Shown here: positions 36,571-45,106 of the stretch, piece after piece
Position numbering within the stretch: position 1 is the stretch's first letter
Layout of the letters: each line of letters starts with the position of its first letter
Assembly: GCF_006716565.1 (NCBI RefSeq)
Contig: NZ_VFPG01000001.1
Location: 3,224,001-3,288,000, forward strand
Direction of reading: 5' to 3'
Length of the DNA: 64,000 nt
From: Nocardia bhagyanarayanae
GTDB lineage: Bacteria; Actinomycetota; Actinomycetes; Mycobacteriales; Mycobacteriaceae
The notes under the pieces: model-generated
Seen by the model: only the letters and a program-made list of their open reading frames with translations
Told to the model about the DNA's origin: nothing
Database searches by the model: none
Translations under genes and position numbers: made by a program

Positions 36571-37605
36571 TCATCCGTTGAGCGCGGCGGCCAGGACCGG
36601 CCAAGCGGTGTGCAGGTCCCGCTGCCAGTAACCCCAGGAATGCGTGCCGGTCGCCCGGTGCTCGAAGGTGGCAGGAATGCCCAAGTCTCGCAAGCGATCT
36701 CGCAGCTGCTCGGTGCACCGGCTGGTAATGGCTTCTAGCACACCGCCGATGGCGAGCTGATCGGTCAATTTCGCCGCACTTGCGCCTATTCCAGGACCGT
36801 CGAGGGTGTCCAGTGGGCCGGGCAGGCCGGTGCCGGTCGACACGTAGACGGTCGTGCCGCGCAGCCGGTCGGCGTGCAGGTACGGGTCGTTGTCGGCCCA
36901 GGCGGCGTCGCCGGGCGGACCCCACATGTTGGCCGGGTCGCCGCGGTGGGCCGCGACGATGGCGCTGACGACCGCGCGGCCCTGCGGATCGCTGGTGCGC
37001 GCGCACCCGCTGAACGAGCCGATGGCGCGGTACCGGCCGGGCGCGGCGAGCGCGAGCTGGAACACCGAGGTGCCCGCCATGGAGACGCCCGCGATGGCGT
37101 TCGCGCCGGTGCCGAGGAAGGCGGTGTCGATCAGCGGCGGCAGCTCGCGCGTGAGGAAAGTGGTCCACCGCTGTCTGCCGAGCACCGGATCGTCGGCTCG
37201 CCAATCGGTGAAGTACGTCCCCGCGCCGCCTCGCGGGACGACCACGGTGACCTGCCGGTCGGCGAAGAACCGGTCGATGTCGGTGTTGCCGGTCCAGCTG
37301 CCGCCCGCGCCGCCGTCGACGCCGTTGAGCAGGTAGAGAACGGGCGCGGGCCACGCGCGATCGCGGGCGGGGAGGACGGTGAGGTCTAGGTCTCGGTCCA
37401 TGGCCGGTGAATGGACGACCAGTTCGAGCGCTCGGCCTTGCCCCGGCGCGATACTCACCAGCCGCGCCGGGTCCATGGCAGATCCGGTCGTGTCGATCGG
37501 GGCGGGCGCCGCGGCCCAGTCGCTCGGCTCGGCCCGCGCGGCGGCGCCGAACGACAGCGCGAGCACCACGACGAGCACCGGTGCGGCGACGCGTCCAACT
37601 CTCAT
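36571..37605 (-). CDS. Secreted mycolyltransferase (antigen 85-like esterase)
   Basis: A 344-residue exported alpha/beta hydrolase. Signal peptide: MRVGRVAAPVLVVVLALSFG with cleavage near ARA-EPS (about 26). Antigen-85-type motifs: LYLLNGVDGG (about 100), nucleophile loop AIAGVSMAGTSVFQLAL (Ser about 175), and C-terminal THSWGYWQRDL with the catalytic His, closely matching HSWEYW of antigen 85. These enzymes transfer mycolic acid between trehalose lipids and the wall arabinogalactan. ATG 37605 is chosen because it begins the signal peptide. A paralogue lies divergently 224 bases away. Confidence 0.88.
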   Translation of the reverse strand: MRVGRVAAPVLVVVLALSFGAAARAEPSDWAAAPAPIDTTGSAMDPARLVSIAPGQGRALELVVHSPAMDRDLDLTVLPARDRAWPAPVLYLLNGVDGGAGGSWTGNTDIDRFFADRQVTVVVPRGGAGTYFTDWRADDPVLGRQRWTTFLTRELPPLIDTAFLGTGANAIAGVSMAGTSVFQLALAAPGRYRAIGSFSGCARTSDPQGRAVVSAIVAAHRGDPANMWGPPGDAAWADNDPYLHADRLRGTTVYVSTGTGLPGPLDTLDGPGIGASAAKLTDQLAIGGVLEAITSRCTEQLRDRLRDLGIPATFEHRATGTHSWGYWQRDLHTAWPVLAAALNG

Positions 37606-37829
37606 GACATCTCCCGGCGTAAGGACCACGGGGAACCTAAGTCGCGCGCCGTGCGACGGACAAGGCCTCGCGAGCACCGTTGGGATATGGAGGCAGCCGC
37701 GGTGGCGCGACGCTGGTAACCGGCACAACATCGCCGACATCGCTGGCCCGCGAGCGCCGCTGTGTCGTTCACTCGACGAGAGCGTGTGATCCCCCGGGGC
37801 GTCTCCCGGCTGCGCGAATCGAGGCACCT

Positions 37830-38858
37830 GTGATCGGTATCGGCTTTCGGACCGCACCGCCGGGTTTCGGGCGGACGCGAATCCTGTTGGGCGCCATCGT
37901 CCTGATGATGGCCGCGTGCGGACTGCCCGGCCGGGCCGCCGCGTCACCGACCGCCACCGCGGACGCCGCGCGGATCGATGGCGTGCGCGGCATCGCCGAC
38001 CGCGCGGTCGAGCTCGACGTGTACTCCGCGGCGATGAACGCCGTGACCCGGGTCCGGGTGCTGCGCGCCGCGGACCCGGACGCGCCTGCGCCGGTGTTCT
38101 ATCTGCTCAACGGGGCCAACGGCGGCAGCGACGGCAACTGGACCGACCGCACCGACATCGCGTCCTTCTTCGCAGGCAAGCAGGTCACCGTGGTGATCCC
38201 GATGGGCGGCGCGGGCAGCTACTTCACCGACTGGCGAGCCGACGATCCGGTCCTCGGCAGGCAGCGCTGGTCCACCTTCCTCACCAGAGAACTGCCGCCG
38301 CTCGTCGACGCGGAATTCCACGGCACCGGCGCCAACGCCATCGCCGGGATCTCGATGGCGGGCACCTCGGTGTTCCAGCTCGCGCTCGCCGCGCCGGGGC
38401 TGTATCGCGGCATCGGATCCTATTCCGGCTGCGTGCGCACCAGCGATCCGCAGGGCCAGGTCCTGGTCAACGCGGTGGTGAACGCGCGGCTCGGGAACAC
38501 CGTGAACATGTGGGGGCCGCCCACCGATCCGACGTGGCGCGCCAACGACCCCTACCTGCACGCGGCCGAGCTGCGCGGCACCGCGATCTACGTGTCGACC
38601 GGCACCGGCGTGCCCGGTCCGCTCGACACCATCGACGGCGTCCGCGGCGACCTGCTGCAGCTGACCTATCAGCTGCTGTTCGGCGCGCCGCTGGAGGCGG
38701 TGACCGACATGTGCACGCGCCAGTTGCGGGATCGGTTGCGCGAGTTGAACATTCCCGCGACATTCGATCTACGTCCCACCGGCACGCACTCCTGGGGCTA
38801 CTGGCAGCAGGATCTGCACAACTCGTGGCCGCTGTTCGAGGCCGCGCTCACCCCTTGA
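37830..38858 (+). CDS. Mycolyltransferase paralogue, possible lipoprotein
   Basis: A 342-residue paralogue of the neighbouring protein: YLLNGANGGSDGNW, AIAGISMAGTSVFQLAL (nucleophile Ser) and THSWGYWQQDL (His) are shared, as is most of the region between them. The N-terminus differs: hydrophobic LLGAIVLMMAACGLPG ends in MAAC, a plausible lipobox, so this copy may be lipid-anchored while the other is free. The start GTG at 37830 follows GAGG at short spacing; start confidence is moderate. The head-to-head pair looks like a duplication followed by inversion. Confidence 0.85.
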   Translation: MIGIGFRTAPPGFGRTRILLGAIVLMMAACGLPGRAAASPTATADAARIDGVRGIADRAVELDVYSAAMNAVTRVRVLRAADPDAPAPVFYLLNGANGGSDGNWTDRTDIASFFAGKQVTVVIPMGGAGSYFTDWRADDPVLGRQRWSTFLTRELPPLVDAEFHGTGANAIAGISMAGTSVFQLALAAPGLYRGIGSYSGCVRTSDPQGQVLVNAVVNARLGNTVNMWGPPTDPTWRANDPYLHAAELRGTAIYVSTGTGVPGPLDTIDGVRGDLLQLTYQLLFGAPLEAVTDMCTRQLRDRLRELNIPATFDLRPTGTHSWGYWQQDLHNSWPLFEAALTP

Positions 38859-38910
38859 CGCCGACCGTTGCCCGTCGTTAACTCGCGCGTCCGCTGGGTA
38901 CCGCGGGGTT

Positions 38911-39252
38911 ATGGCGCACTTCAGACGGTGGGGCGCGGTGTACGTCCTGATACTGCTGTTCCTCGGGTCCTGGCTCGGGCAGTTCTTCACCCAGCTCGCC
39001 GACTTCCGCCACGCGCAGTCGGCGCATCAGCAGCCCTTCGTGTGGGGCGAGTTCTGGTCGGACTTCCTGTCCAGCACGTTCGAGAACTGGCAGAGCGAGT
39101 GGTTGCAGCTCGTCTTCCAGGCGGTGCTGCTCCTCGGCGCCAAGCACTGGATCTTCCGTGCCGACGCCGAGGACCTGGAACGTATCGAGACCAAGATCGA
39201 CCAGGTGCGGCAGGCTCTCGTCCAGCTCGAGGCGGAGAGCCGACGGGTCTGA
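38911..39252 (+). CDS. Small membrane protein, DUF6766-like
   Basis: A 113-residue protein with two probable membrane segments (WGAVYVLILLFLGSWLGQFF, about 7-26, and SEWLQLVFQAVLLLGAKHWIF, about 62-82), a short loop rich in Phe/Trp between them, and a charged coiled C-terminal helix (DAEDLERIETKIDQVRQALVQLEAE, about 86-110). The pattern agrees with a widespread small protein family of unknown function (DUF6766); I infer the family from memory of its layout. It starts 52 bases after the mycolyltransferase on the same strand and converges on the TerD-AIM24 gene. Confidence 0.65.
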   Translation: MAHFRRWGAVYVLILLFLGSWLGQFFTQLADFRHAQSAHQQPFVWGEFWSDFLSSTFENWQSEWLQLVFQAVLLLGAKHWIFRADAEDLERIETKIDQVRQALVQLEAESRRV

Positions 39253-39315
39253 GGGCTCTCGACGCCGCTGCCGGAGGCCGTCCGCGCATGGCCGGAGCGG
39301 AGGCGAAGGTATGCG

Positions 39316-40935
39316 TCAGCCGAACAGACCGCCGAGTACGCCGCTGCTCTGCCCGGCCTGCTGTCCGCCGCCCGCGCCGCCGATCAGCCCGCCGGGCGGC
39401 AGCTCCGAGGGCTGCACGATGACGAAGCCGCGGCCCGAGAACGCCAGCGTCAGGCCTTCGCCCGTGCTGCGGCCGATCAGCCTGCCGAGACCGAACGAGT
39501 CGTTGCGCTTGATACCCGTCTGCAAGCTCGACGACCACGCCACCGCCGCCTGGGGATCGGCATAGGTCGGCTGGTCGACGTTCAGCACCACCGGTGTGCC
39601 GTGGGTGGTGATGGCGATCCGCCCTCGGCCGGTGAACACGCAGTTGAAAAGCCCGGCGTTACTGGCGAACCCGGCCGCGCCCTGCACCATCTTGATGTCG
39701 TAGCGCAGCGTGGAGTCGAAGGCGAGCACGTTGGCCCCGTTGATGGTCAGGCCGTCGCTGCCGTCCAGATCGATGATGTGCACGTCGGCGGCGGCGTTGG
39801 CCAGGAACAGGTCGCCGCGGCCGGAGACCTTCATCAGCGGCACGCCCTCTCCGGTCAGCCGCTGCTGGATGGCGCGGCCGATGCCGCCGGAGCCCAGCGC
39901 CTGGAACTGCAGTTCGCCCTGGTAGGCGACCATCGACCCGGCGCGAGCCATGACCTCGCCCGCGAGGCCGACCTTGACCATCTTGCCGCCCTGTTTCTGG
40001 ATGCCGACACCGCCGACCTCGGCGTGGCTCGGGTTGAACAGATCGCTCTGCATCGGCAGCGCTCCTTGCTGGGGTGTCGACATCGGCGGGGGAGGTACCG
40101 CGCCGGGCGGAGGGTAGGTGGGGCTCGCCTGTTGCGGTGAGCCGTACGCCGGGGCGTTCGGGTACGCCGGAGGCGGGGTCGAGTGCGGGCCGTACGCGGG
40201 GCCCGCGGGTGGGGCGCCGTAGCCGCCGGACGGTTGAGGTGCCGACGGATAAGCCGGGGGTGGCGCTGGTGCGCCGTATGCGGGCGGCGGTGCGGCGGGA
40301 GAGCCGTATGCGGGCGGCGGTGCGGCGGGAGAGCCGTATGCGGGCGGGGCGGCCTGCGGGGCGGTCGGGGAGCCGTACGCCGGGGGCGCGGCGGGTGCGC
40401 CGTACGCGGCCTGGGGCGCGGCGGGCGGCGGTGCGGGTTCGTCGTCGACGTTCACGCCGAAGGCCCTGGCGATCCCGGCCAGTCCGTCGTCGTAGCCCTG
40501 GCCGACGGCGCGGATCTTCCACGCGCCGCCGCGGCGATAGATCTCCACGCACACCACGGCCGTCTCGGTGCTGAGGCCGGTCATCGGGAAAGTGACAGTG
40601 CCCGAATCGGATCCGATCGTCGCGGTGAGCGACCCGGCGCTCGCGAAGGTGGGCGGGCCGCTGCCGTCCAGGCTGGCGGTCACGACGACCGTGTCCACGT
40701 CGGCGGGCAGCGCGGAGGTCTGCACGTCGACCATGTCGCCCGCGCCGCGGCCGTGCCGGTAGTTGACGCCGGGCCCGACGGGTTGGTTGAAGAAGACGAA
40801 ATCGCCGTCGGAGCGCACCCGGCCCGCCGCGTTCAGCAACAGGGCGGACACGTCGACGGGCGCGGTGCAGGTGACGGTGACCGTCATCCGGTCGCCGGGT
40901 GCGGGCCGGTTCTCGCCGCGGGCCAGCGCGGTCAC
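39316..40935 (-). CDS. TerD-AIM24 fusion protein with Pro/Tyr-rich linker
   Basis: About 540 residues. The N-terminus (about 1-160) is a TerD-like domain (VDVSALLLNAAGRVRSDGDFVFFNQP, then SLDGSGPPTFASAG and TAVVCVEIYRRGGAWKIRAVGQGY with the calcium-binding acidic residues of tellurite-resistance proteins). A low-complexity linker of repeats such as PPAYGSPAAP follows (about 175-300). The C-terminus (about 320-530) is an AIM24-type beta domain (GSMVAYQGELQFQ, GRGDLFLANAA, GLTLAFSGRGFVIVQPSELPPGG). The start is uncertain: GTG 40935 fits the TerD N-terminus and no in-frame ATG lies just before it; the frame is open to 41205. TerD proteins act at membranes in stress responses; the job of AIM24 domains in bacteria is unclear. 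Confidence 0.75.
   Translation of the reverse strand: MTALARGENRPAPGDRMTVTVTCTAPVDVSALLLNAAGRVRSDGDFVFFNQPVGPGVNYRHGRGAGDMVDVQTSALPADVDTVVVTASLDGSGPPTFASAGSLTATIGSDSGTVTFPMTGLSTETAVVCVEIYRRGGAWKIRAVGQGYDDGLAGIARAFGVNVDDEPAPPPAAPQAAYGAPAAPPAYGSPTAPQAAPPAYGSPAAPPPAYGSPAAPPPAYGAPAPPPAYPSAPQPSGGYGAPPAGPAYGPHSTPPPAYPNAPAYGSPQQASPTYPPPGAVPPPPMSTPQQGALPMQSDLFNPSHAEVGGVGIQKQGGKMVKVGLAGEVMARAGSMVAYQGELQFQALGSGGIGRAIQQRLTGEGVPLMKVSGRGDLFLANAAADVHIIDLDGSDGLTINGANVLAFDSTLRYDIKMVQGAAGFASNAGLFNCVFTGRGRIAITTHGTPVVLNVDQPTYADPQAAVAWSSSLQTGIKRNDSFGLGRLIGRSTGEGLTLAFSGRGFVIVQPSELPPGGLIGGAGGGQQAGQSSGVLGGLFG
40281..40340. repeat. Perfect 30-bp tandem repeat inside the TerD-AIM24 linker
   Basis: Two identical 30-bp units (40281-40310 and 40311-40340) encode a ten-residue Pro/Ala/Tyr/Gly repeat. 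Degenerate copies flank them, so this stretch is prone to gain or lose units. Confidence 0.75.
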
Positions 40936-41418
40936 GCCGGGCCCGCCGTCGCGCTGGGTCGCCAGGACATCGAACTCATGGTCACGAGTGTGTCGCGCAT
41001 CCGCGTCGTTCGCCACCGTGCCCTGTCGATCGGGGTGGATCACCGTCCCGGTACCGGCTCGATGGACGCGGCCCACTGTGGCCGCGCCGCGCCGGATCGC
41101 AGCCGCACCGCGAGATCGTCCGTGTCCCTGGCCGATACGCCGCCGGGGCGATATTCGCGCCCGCTTCCGAATCGGTCGTGATGTCGGTATTGTCGGAAAC
41201 AGCAAGATCGCTTTTATCGACGGATCGCCCCGATTTCGCTGGAGTCGACTTCTAGTCGATGTGCAACGGCGTTACCTTGGTAAAACACTCCGTTAGCCAA
41301 TTATTAACGGTGATAATTCGCACAATCACAAAAGTGGATTTGTGGATTTCTTTTTCATAACGTTGCTGGTGCGCGCCGCTGGCGTGACGAACCAGTCCGT
41401 GAAAGGAAAGCCCCACAC
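40936..41418. promoter_or_regulatory. Divergent intergenic region with an AT-rich promoter segment
   Basis: It separates the minus-strand TerD-AIM24 gene from the small secreted protein gene. Bases 41270-41370 are strikingly AT-rich for this genome (TTATTAAC, GATAATT, TTTCTTTTTC), which suggests a strong promoter for the secreted protein, with GAAAGGAAAG as its ribosome-binding site at 41401-41410. The part nearer 40936 may encode a longer N-terminus of TerD-AIM24. Confidence 0.5.
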
Positions 41419-41700
41419 ATGTTCTCTCGCAAGACCTTCGCCGCCGCCGGTGCCGCCGCTGTCGCTGCCACCATGTTCTTCGGCCCTGTCGCGGTCGCCT
41501 CCGCCGAGGAGTCCACCGGCTCCGCCGACTTCGCCACCGGCTCGGCCGGCTCGTCCACCGGTTCGGCCGGCTCGTCCGCCGGCTCGAGCATGCTCGACTC
41601 CGGCAGCTCGGCCCTCGACGGCGGCACCTCGGCCATCGTCAACATCATCGAGGCGATCACCGGCGTCCGTGACCTGACGGCGCCCGCCGAGCCTGCCTGA
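41419..41700 (+). CDS. Small secreted Ser/Gly-rich protein
   Basis: A 93-residue protein. It has a signal peptide (MFSRKTFAAAGAAAVAATMF, cleavage probably after VASA near residue 29) followed by a repetitive Ser/Gly/Thr stretch (units like TGSAGSS, about 32-58) and a short hydrophobic helix (SAIVNIIEAITGV). No cysteines and no known domain. Strong start signals and the AT-rich promoter suggest high expression, so a structural or surface role is possible. I do not recognise the family. Confidence 0.72.
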   Translation: MFSRKTFAAAGAAAVAATMFFGPVAVASAEESTGSADFATGSAGSSTGSAGSSAGSSMLDSGSSALDGGTSAIVNIIEAITGVRDLTAPAEPA

Positions 41701-42010
41701 TTCGATCTCGGTCGATCACTGCTACGTCGGCCCCCGGGGTTCGGATTTTCCTGAGCCGTAACGCACCGGCCCCCGGGGGAGTCATTGCAGTGAATTTGCC
41801 GTAATTGATCTTGTCATCCGCCGTTCCCGTATGGGGGCGGCGGATGAACTCTTTTCAATTACGTTTGCTGCCAAAGAAAGTGGCCCGCGAACTAGTGAGT
41901 GTTCGGCGTCTGGAGTATCGCTCGAGTGCCGTCTCGTGAACCCGTCGGCGAAATGATGATCTCGGTGGCGCGGGGTTGACCGCGCCGAGACCGCGGGGCA
42001 AGGTGGGCCG
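41701..42010. other. 310-bp intergenic region with a terminator
   Basis: Apart from the hairpin at 41814-41847, it holds a duplicated GC block (CGGCCCCCGGGG near 41730 and 41776) and probably the promoter of the LigD-polymerase gene. No coding signal is seen. Confidence 0.4.
41814..41847 (+). terminator. Intrinsic terminator after the small secreted protein
   Basis: Ten-base perfect arms (41814-41823 and 41838-41847) with an inner CCC/GGG pairing, followed by a CTTTTC stretch. It lies 113 bases after the stop, so a 3' untranslated region of that length is implied. Confidence 0.55.
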
Positions 42011-42964
42011 ATGGGCAGCGAAGAGGTGCGCGCGGGCGTCACGCTGACGAATCTGGACAAGCCGCTGTTCGACGGTGCGGCGGCGACCAAACGGGATCTG
42101 ATCGACTACCTGGAGTTCGTCGGCGACCGGCTGGTGCGCCAGCTGCGCGACCGGCCGCTCTCGGTGGTGCGGATCCGGCCGGGGCAGGAACCGTTCATGC
42201 AGAAGAACCTGCCCAAGTACACGCCGGAGTGGGTGCCCCGGGTGACGCTGTGGGCCGAGAGCGCGCGCCGCGAGGTTACCTACGCCCTCGGTGACGACGT
42301 GCGCACGCTGCTGTGGTTCGGCAATCAGCGCGCCGTCGAATATCACCCGACGCTGCTGCTCGCCGACCACTCCGCCGGACCCACCCATCTGGTCCTCGAT
42401 CTCGACCCGTCACCTGGGCAGACCTTTCGGCACGCGGTGCTCGGCGCCGAACTGATCCGCGCGGCCCTGGCCGCGGACGGCCTGGCGGGCGCGGTGAAAA
42501 CCAGCGGCGCCAAGGGGGTTCACGTGTTCGTCCCCGTGGTCGCGGGCACCGACATCGAGGACGCCGCCGCGGCCACCCGGGCGATCGCGGCCCGCGCCGA
42601 GCGTCTCGACCCCGAGCTGGCCACCACCGCGTTCATCCGCGAGGACCGCGAGGGCAAGGTCTTCCTCGATTCCACCCGTTCCGGCGGCGCGACCGTCGTC
42701 GCGGCCTACAGCCCCCGCATCCGCCCCGGCGTCCCGGTCTCCTTCCCGGTCGGCTGGGCCGACCTCGCCGACGCGAAGCCGACCGATTTCACCCTCCACA
42801 CCGCCCCCGAGCGCCTCGGCGACCGCGATCCGTGGACCGAGGAAATGCCCGCGCCACAAACCCTTCCCGACGATCTCGTCGCCGAGGGCCACACCATCCC
42901 GGTCGCCCGCGTCCAAGCCATGCACGAAGGCAAACGCCGCGCCCGCGCCCGCCGCGCCACCTGA
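42011..42964 (+). CDS. Stand-alone LigD-type polymerase domain (archaeo-eukaryotic primase fold)
   Basis: A 317-residue protein matching the polymerase domain of bacterial DNA ligase D, which adds nucleotides at broken DNA ends during non-homologous end joining. Motifs: TNLDKPLFDGAAATKRDLIDY at the N-terminus, LVLDLDPSPG with the metal-binding Asp pair (about 128-137), KTSGAKGVHVFVPV (about 162-175), and DSTRSGGATVVAAYSPRIRPGVPVSFPV (about 220-247). No ligase or nuclease domain is attached and no Ku gene is nearby; mycobacteria carry similar free polymerases. The ATG at 42011 follows AAGGTGGG. Confidence 0.9.
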   Translation: MGSEEVRAGVTLTNLDKPLFDGAAATKRDLIDYLEFVGDRLVRQLRDRPLSVVRIRPGQEPFMQKNLPKYTPEWVPRVTLWAESARREVTYALGDDVRTLLWFGNQRAVEYHPTLLLADHSAGPTHLVLDLDPSPGQTFRHAVLGAELIRAALAADGLAGAVKTSGAKGVHVFVPVVAGTDIEDAAAATRAIAARAERLDPELATTAFIREDREGKVFLDSTRSGGATVVAAYSPRIRPGVPVSFPVGWADLADAKPTDFTLHTAPERLGDRDPWTEEMPAPQTLPDDLVAEGHTIPVARVQAMHEGKRRARARRAT

Positions 42965-43017
42965 CCGTGCCCACCGCACGGCTCGCCGAGCCGACAGCGT
43001 GCCCGGGGTTGTCGAAG

Positions 43018-43833
43018 TCAGGGGATGCGGGCGACGGCGCCGAGCATGGAGACGGCCTCGGGGCGGGGGTGAGGCCGCCAGACTTCTGGGCGCCAGGTCA
43101 TCACCGAGCCGATGCCGGGCGGCACCAGATCGAAACCGGTGAAGAATTGGCGGAATTCGGCGGTCGAGCGCAATTGGAAGGGGACGCCGCTGCGCTTGTT
43201 GGCCAGTTTCGTCTCGGCGAGATCCTCGTCGGTGAGGTGATCGTTGGTGGCGTGGGTCATCACCAGGTAGCTGCCGGAGGGCAGCGCCTCGCAGAGCTGG
43301 CGCACCAAGCCGTAGGGCGCCTCGTCGTCGGTGATGAAGTGCATGATGGCCACCAGCATCAACGCGACCGGCTGGGTGAGATCGAGAGTGCCGGTGAGGT
43401 CCGGGTGGGTCAGGATCCGTTCGGGGTCGCGCAGATCGGCGTCGAGGTAGGCGGTCGCGCCTTCGGGCGAGCTGTTCAGCAGCGTGCGGGCGTGCACGAG
43501 CACGATCGGATCGTTGTCCACGTAGACGATTCGCGATTCGGGCGCGATGCCCTGCGCGATCTCGTGCACGTTGCCCGCGGTGGGCAGGCCGGTGCCGATG
43601 TCGAGGAACTGCCGGATACCCGCCTCGGCGGCCAGGTACGTCACCGCGCGGCGCAGGAAGTTGCGGTTCTCCACGGCCGCGAGCCGCACCGTCGGGAACG
43701 CCTCGGCCACCGCGTCGGCCGAATCCCGGTCCGCCGGAAAATTGTCCTTCCCGCCGAGCCAGTAGTCGTACCGGCGCGCGGGGTGCGGTTTACTGACATC
43801 CACCCTGGCTGCCGCCGATTCCGAGTCCACCAC
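43018..43833 (-). CDS. SAM-dependent methyltransferase, DUF574/Methyltransf_19 family
   Basis: A 271-residue protein of the actinobacterial DUF574 family: N-terminal PHPARRYDYWLGGKDNFPAD (about 16-35), SAM-binding FLDIGTGLPTAGNVHEIAQ (about 76-94) and IVYVDNDPIVL, then VALMLVAIMHFI. The GTG at 43833 is followed by another GTG; GAGGG precedes. Members are very numerous in Nocardia and Streptomyces, and their substrates are generally unknown. It is divergent from the P450 gene and converges on the LigD-polymerase gene. Confidence 0.88.
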   Translation of the reverse strand: MVDSESAAARVDVSKPHPARRYDYWLGGKDNFPADRDSADAVAEAFPTVRLAAVENRNFLRRAVTYLAAEAGIRQFLDIGTGLPTAGNVHEIAQGIAPESRIVYVDNDPIVLVHARTLLNSSPEGATAYLDADLRDPERILTHPDLTGTLDLTQPVALMLVAIMHFITDDEAPYGLVRQLCEALPSGSYLVMTHATNDHLTDEDLAETKLANKRSGVPFQLRSTAEFRQFFTGFDLVPPGIGSVMTWRPEVWRPHPRPEAVSMLGAVARIP

Positions 43834-43927
43834 GCCCTCAATTCATCTCGACTAGGGTCATCATGTCAGCTCGAGTTGCGAACCGGTAGCGAGGGTGAAA
43901 CTCGCACGGCCCCCGGAAGGCTCCGTC

Positions 43928-45106
43928 ATGCAGTTGCAGTACAGCCCGTACGACTTCGACGTCCACCGCGATCCCTATCCGTACTACGCAAGGCTACGCG
44001 CGGAGGCGCCGGTCTTCCACAACCCGGACGACGACTTCTACGCCTTCGCACGCTACGCCGATATCGTTGCGGCACTGCGTGATTCGGACCGATTCTCCAG
44101 CGTCAACGGACTGCGGATGGAGCCGGCGTTCTGGGGACCGCAGGCCGAGCGGTTCTTCTCCTTCGTCGCGATGGACCCGCCCAAGCACACCCGCCTGCGC
44201 GGCCTGGTGGCTCGCGCGTTCACCAACCGCCGTGTGCAGGAATTGCAGCCCCGACTACGGGAGATCGCGCGCGGGCTGTGGGAACCGCTGCTGGAGCGCG
44301 AAAGCTTCGATCTGATGGCCGATTTCGCGGGCCCGTTCCCCACCGATGTGATCTCCGAACTGGTCGGCGTCCCGGAGGCGGATCGCGACATGATCCGCAA
44401 ACTGGGCATGGAGATCATGTACACCGACGAGGAGTCCACCGATCTGCGCCCGGAAGCGGTGCAGGCCATCGGCACCCTGGTCGGCTACTACACCGAGCTG
44501 GCCATCGAACGCAGCAAGACCCGTCGCGACGACCTGCTCTCCGGCCTGCTCGACGCCGCCGACGGCGACGACCGGCTGACGCCCGAGGAGATCGTCGGCG
44601 TGCTGATCCTGCTGGTCGGCGCGGGCATCGAGACCACCATGCTCACGCTCGGCAACCTCTGGCACGTCGCGTGGCAGCACCCCGACCGGCGCCGCGAGGC
44701 CTTCGGCGGACGCATCGACGAGTGGATCGCCGAGGGCATGCGCTACGAACCCGCCACCCAGACCCAGCTGCGCAGCACGACCGAACCGATCTCGCTGCAC
44801 GGCGTGGACATCCCGGCCGGTGCGCGCATCCTGCTGCTGACCGCCTCGGCCAACCGAGACCCCGAGGTCTTCGCCGAGCCCGACACTTTCGACCTGGACC
44901 GCGACACGGGCGCCGCGCTGTCCTTCGGCAGCGGCCGCCATCACTGCCTCGGCGCGAACCTCGCCCAGCTGGAACTGCGCGTCGCGCTGGAGGAGATCAT
45001 CGGCACGATCGCCGATTACGACATCGATGCCGCGAACCTGCGCCGCATCCACGCCTCCAACAACCGCGGCTTCGCCAGCCTGCCCACCACGGTCACCGTC
45101 CGCTGA
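43928..45106 (+). CDS. Cytochrome P450 monooxygenase
   Basis: A 392-residue soluble P450. It contains MDPPKHTRLRGLVARAF (C-helix, about 79-95), I-helix LLVGAGIETTML (about 233-244), K-helix AEGMRYEP (Glu-x-x-Arg) and haem loop FGSGRHHCLGANLAQLE with C340. ATG 43928 is preferred to GTG 43895 because GGAAGG sits seven bases before it. The C-terminus overlaps the convergent MerR gene by 14 bases. There is no adjacent ferredoxin. The substrate is unknown. Confidence 0.9.
   Translation: MQLQYSPYDFDVHRDPYPYYARLRAEAPVFHNPDDDFYAFARYADIVAALRDSDRFSSVNGLRMEPAFWGPQAERFFSFVAMDPPKHTRLRGLVARAFTNRRVQELQPRLREIARGLWEPLLERESFDLMADFAGPFPTDVISELVGVPEADRDMIRKLGMEIMYTDEESTDLRPEAVQAIGTLVGYYTELAIERSKTRRDDLLSGLLDAADGDDRLTPEEIVGVLILLVGAGIETTMLTLGNLWHVAWQHPDRRREAFGGRIDEWIAEGMRYEPATQTQLRSTTEPISLHGVDIPAGARILLLTASANRDPEVFAEPDTFDLDRDTGAALSFGSGRHHCLGANLAQLELRVALEEIIGTIADYDIDAANLRRIHASNNRGFASLPTTVTVR

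Noticed and set aside
41730..41787. Repeated GGCCCCCGGGG block
   Set aside because: Two copies only and within normal GC-rich background; no unit structure of a CRISPR or IS end.
42979..42993. Short hairpin between LigD-polymerase and DUF574 genes
   Set aside because: Six-base stem with a 3-base loop; too weak to call as a terminator with confidence.
42313..44082. 589-codon plus-strand frame
   Set aside because: It overlaps the LigD-polymerase gene in another frame and is antisense to the DUF574 methyltransferase; a shadow.
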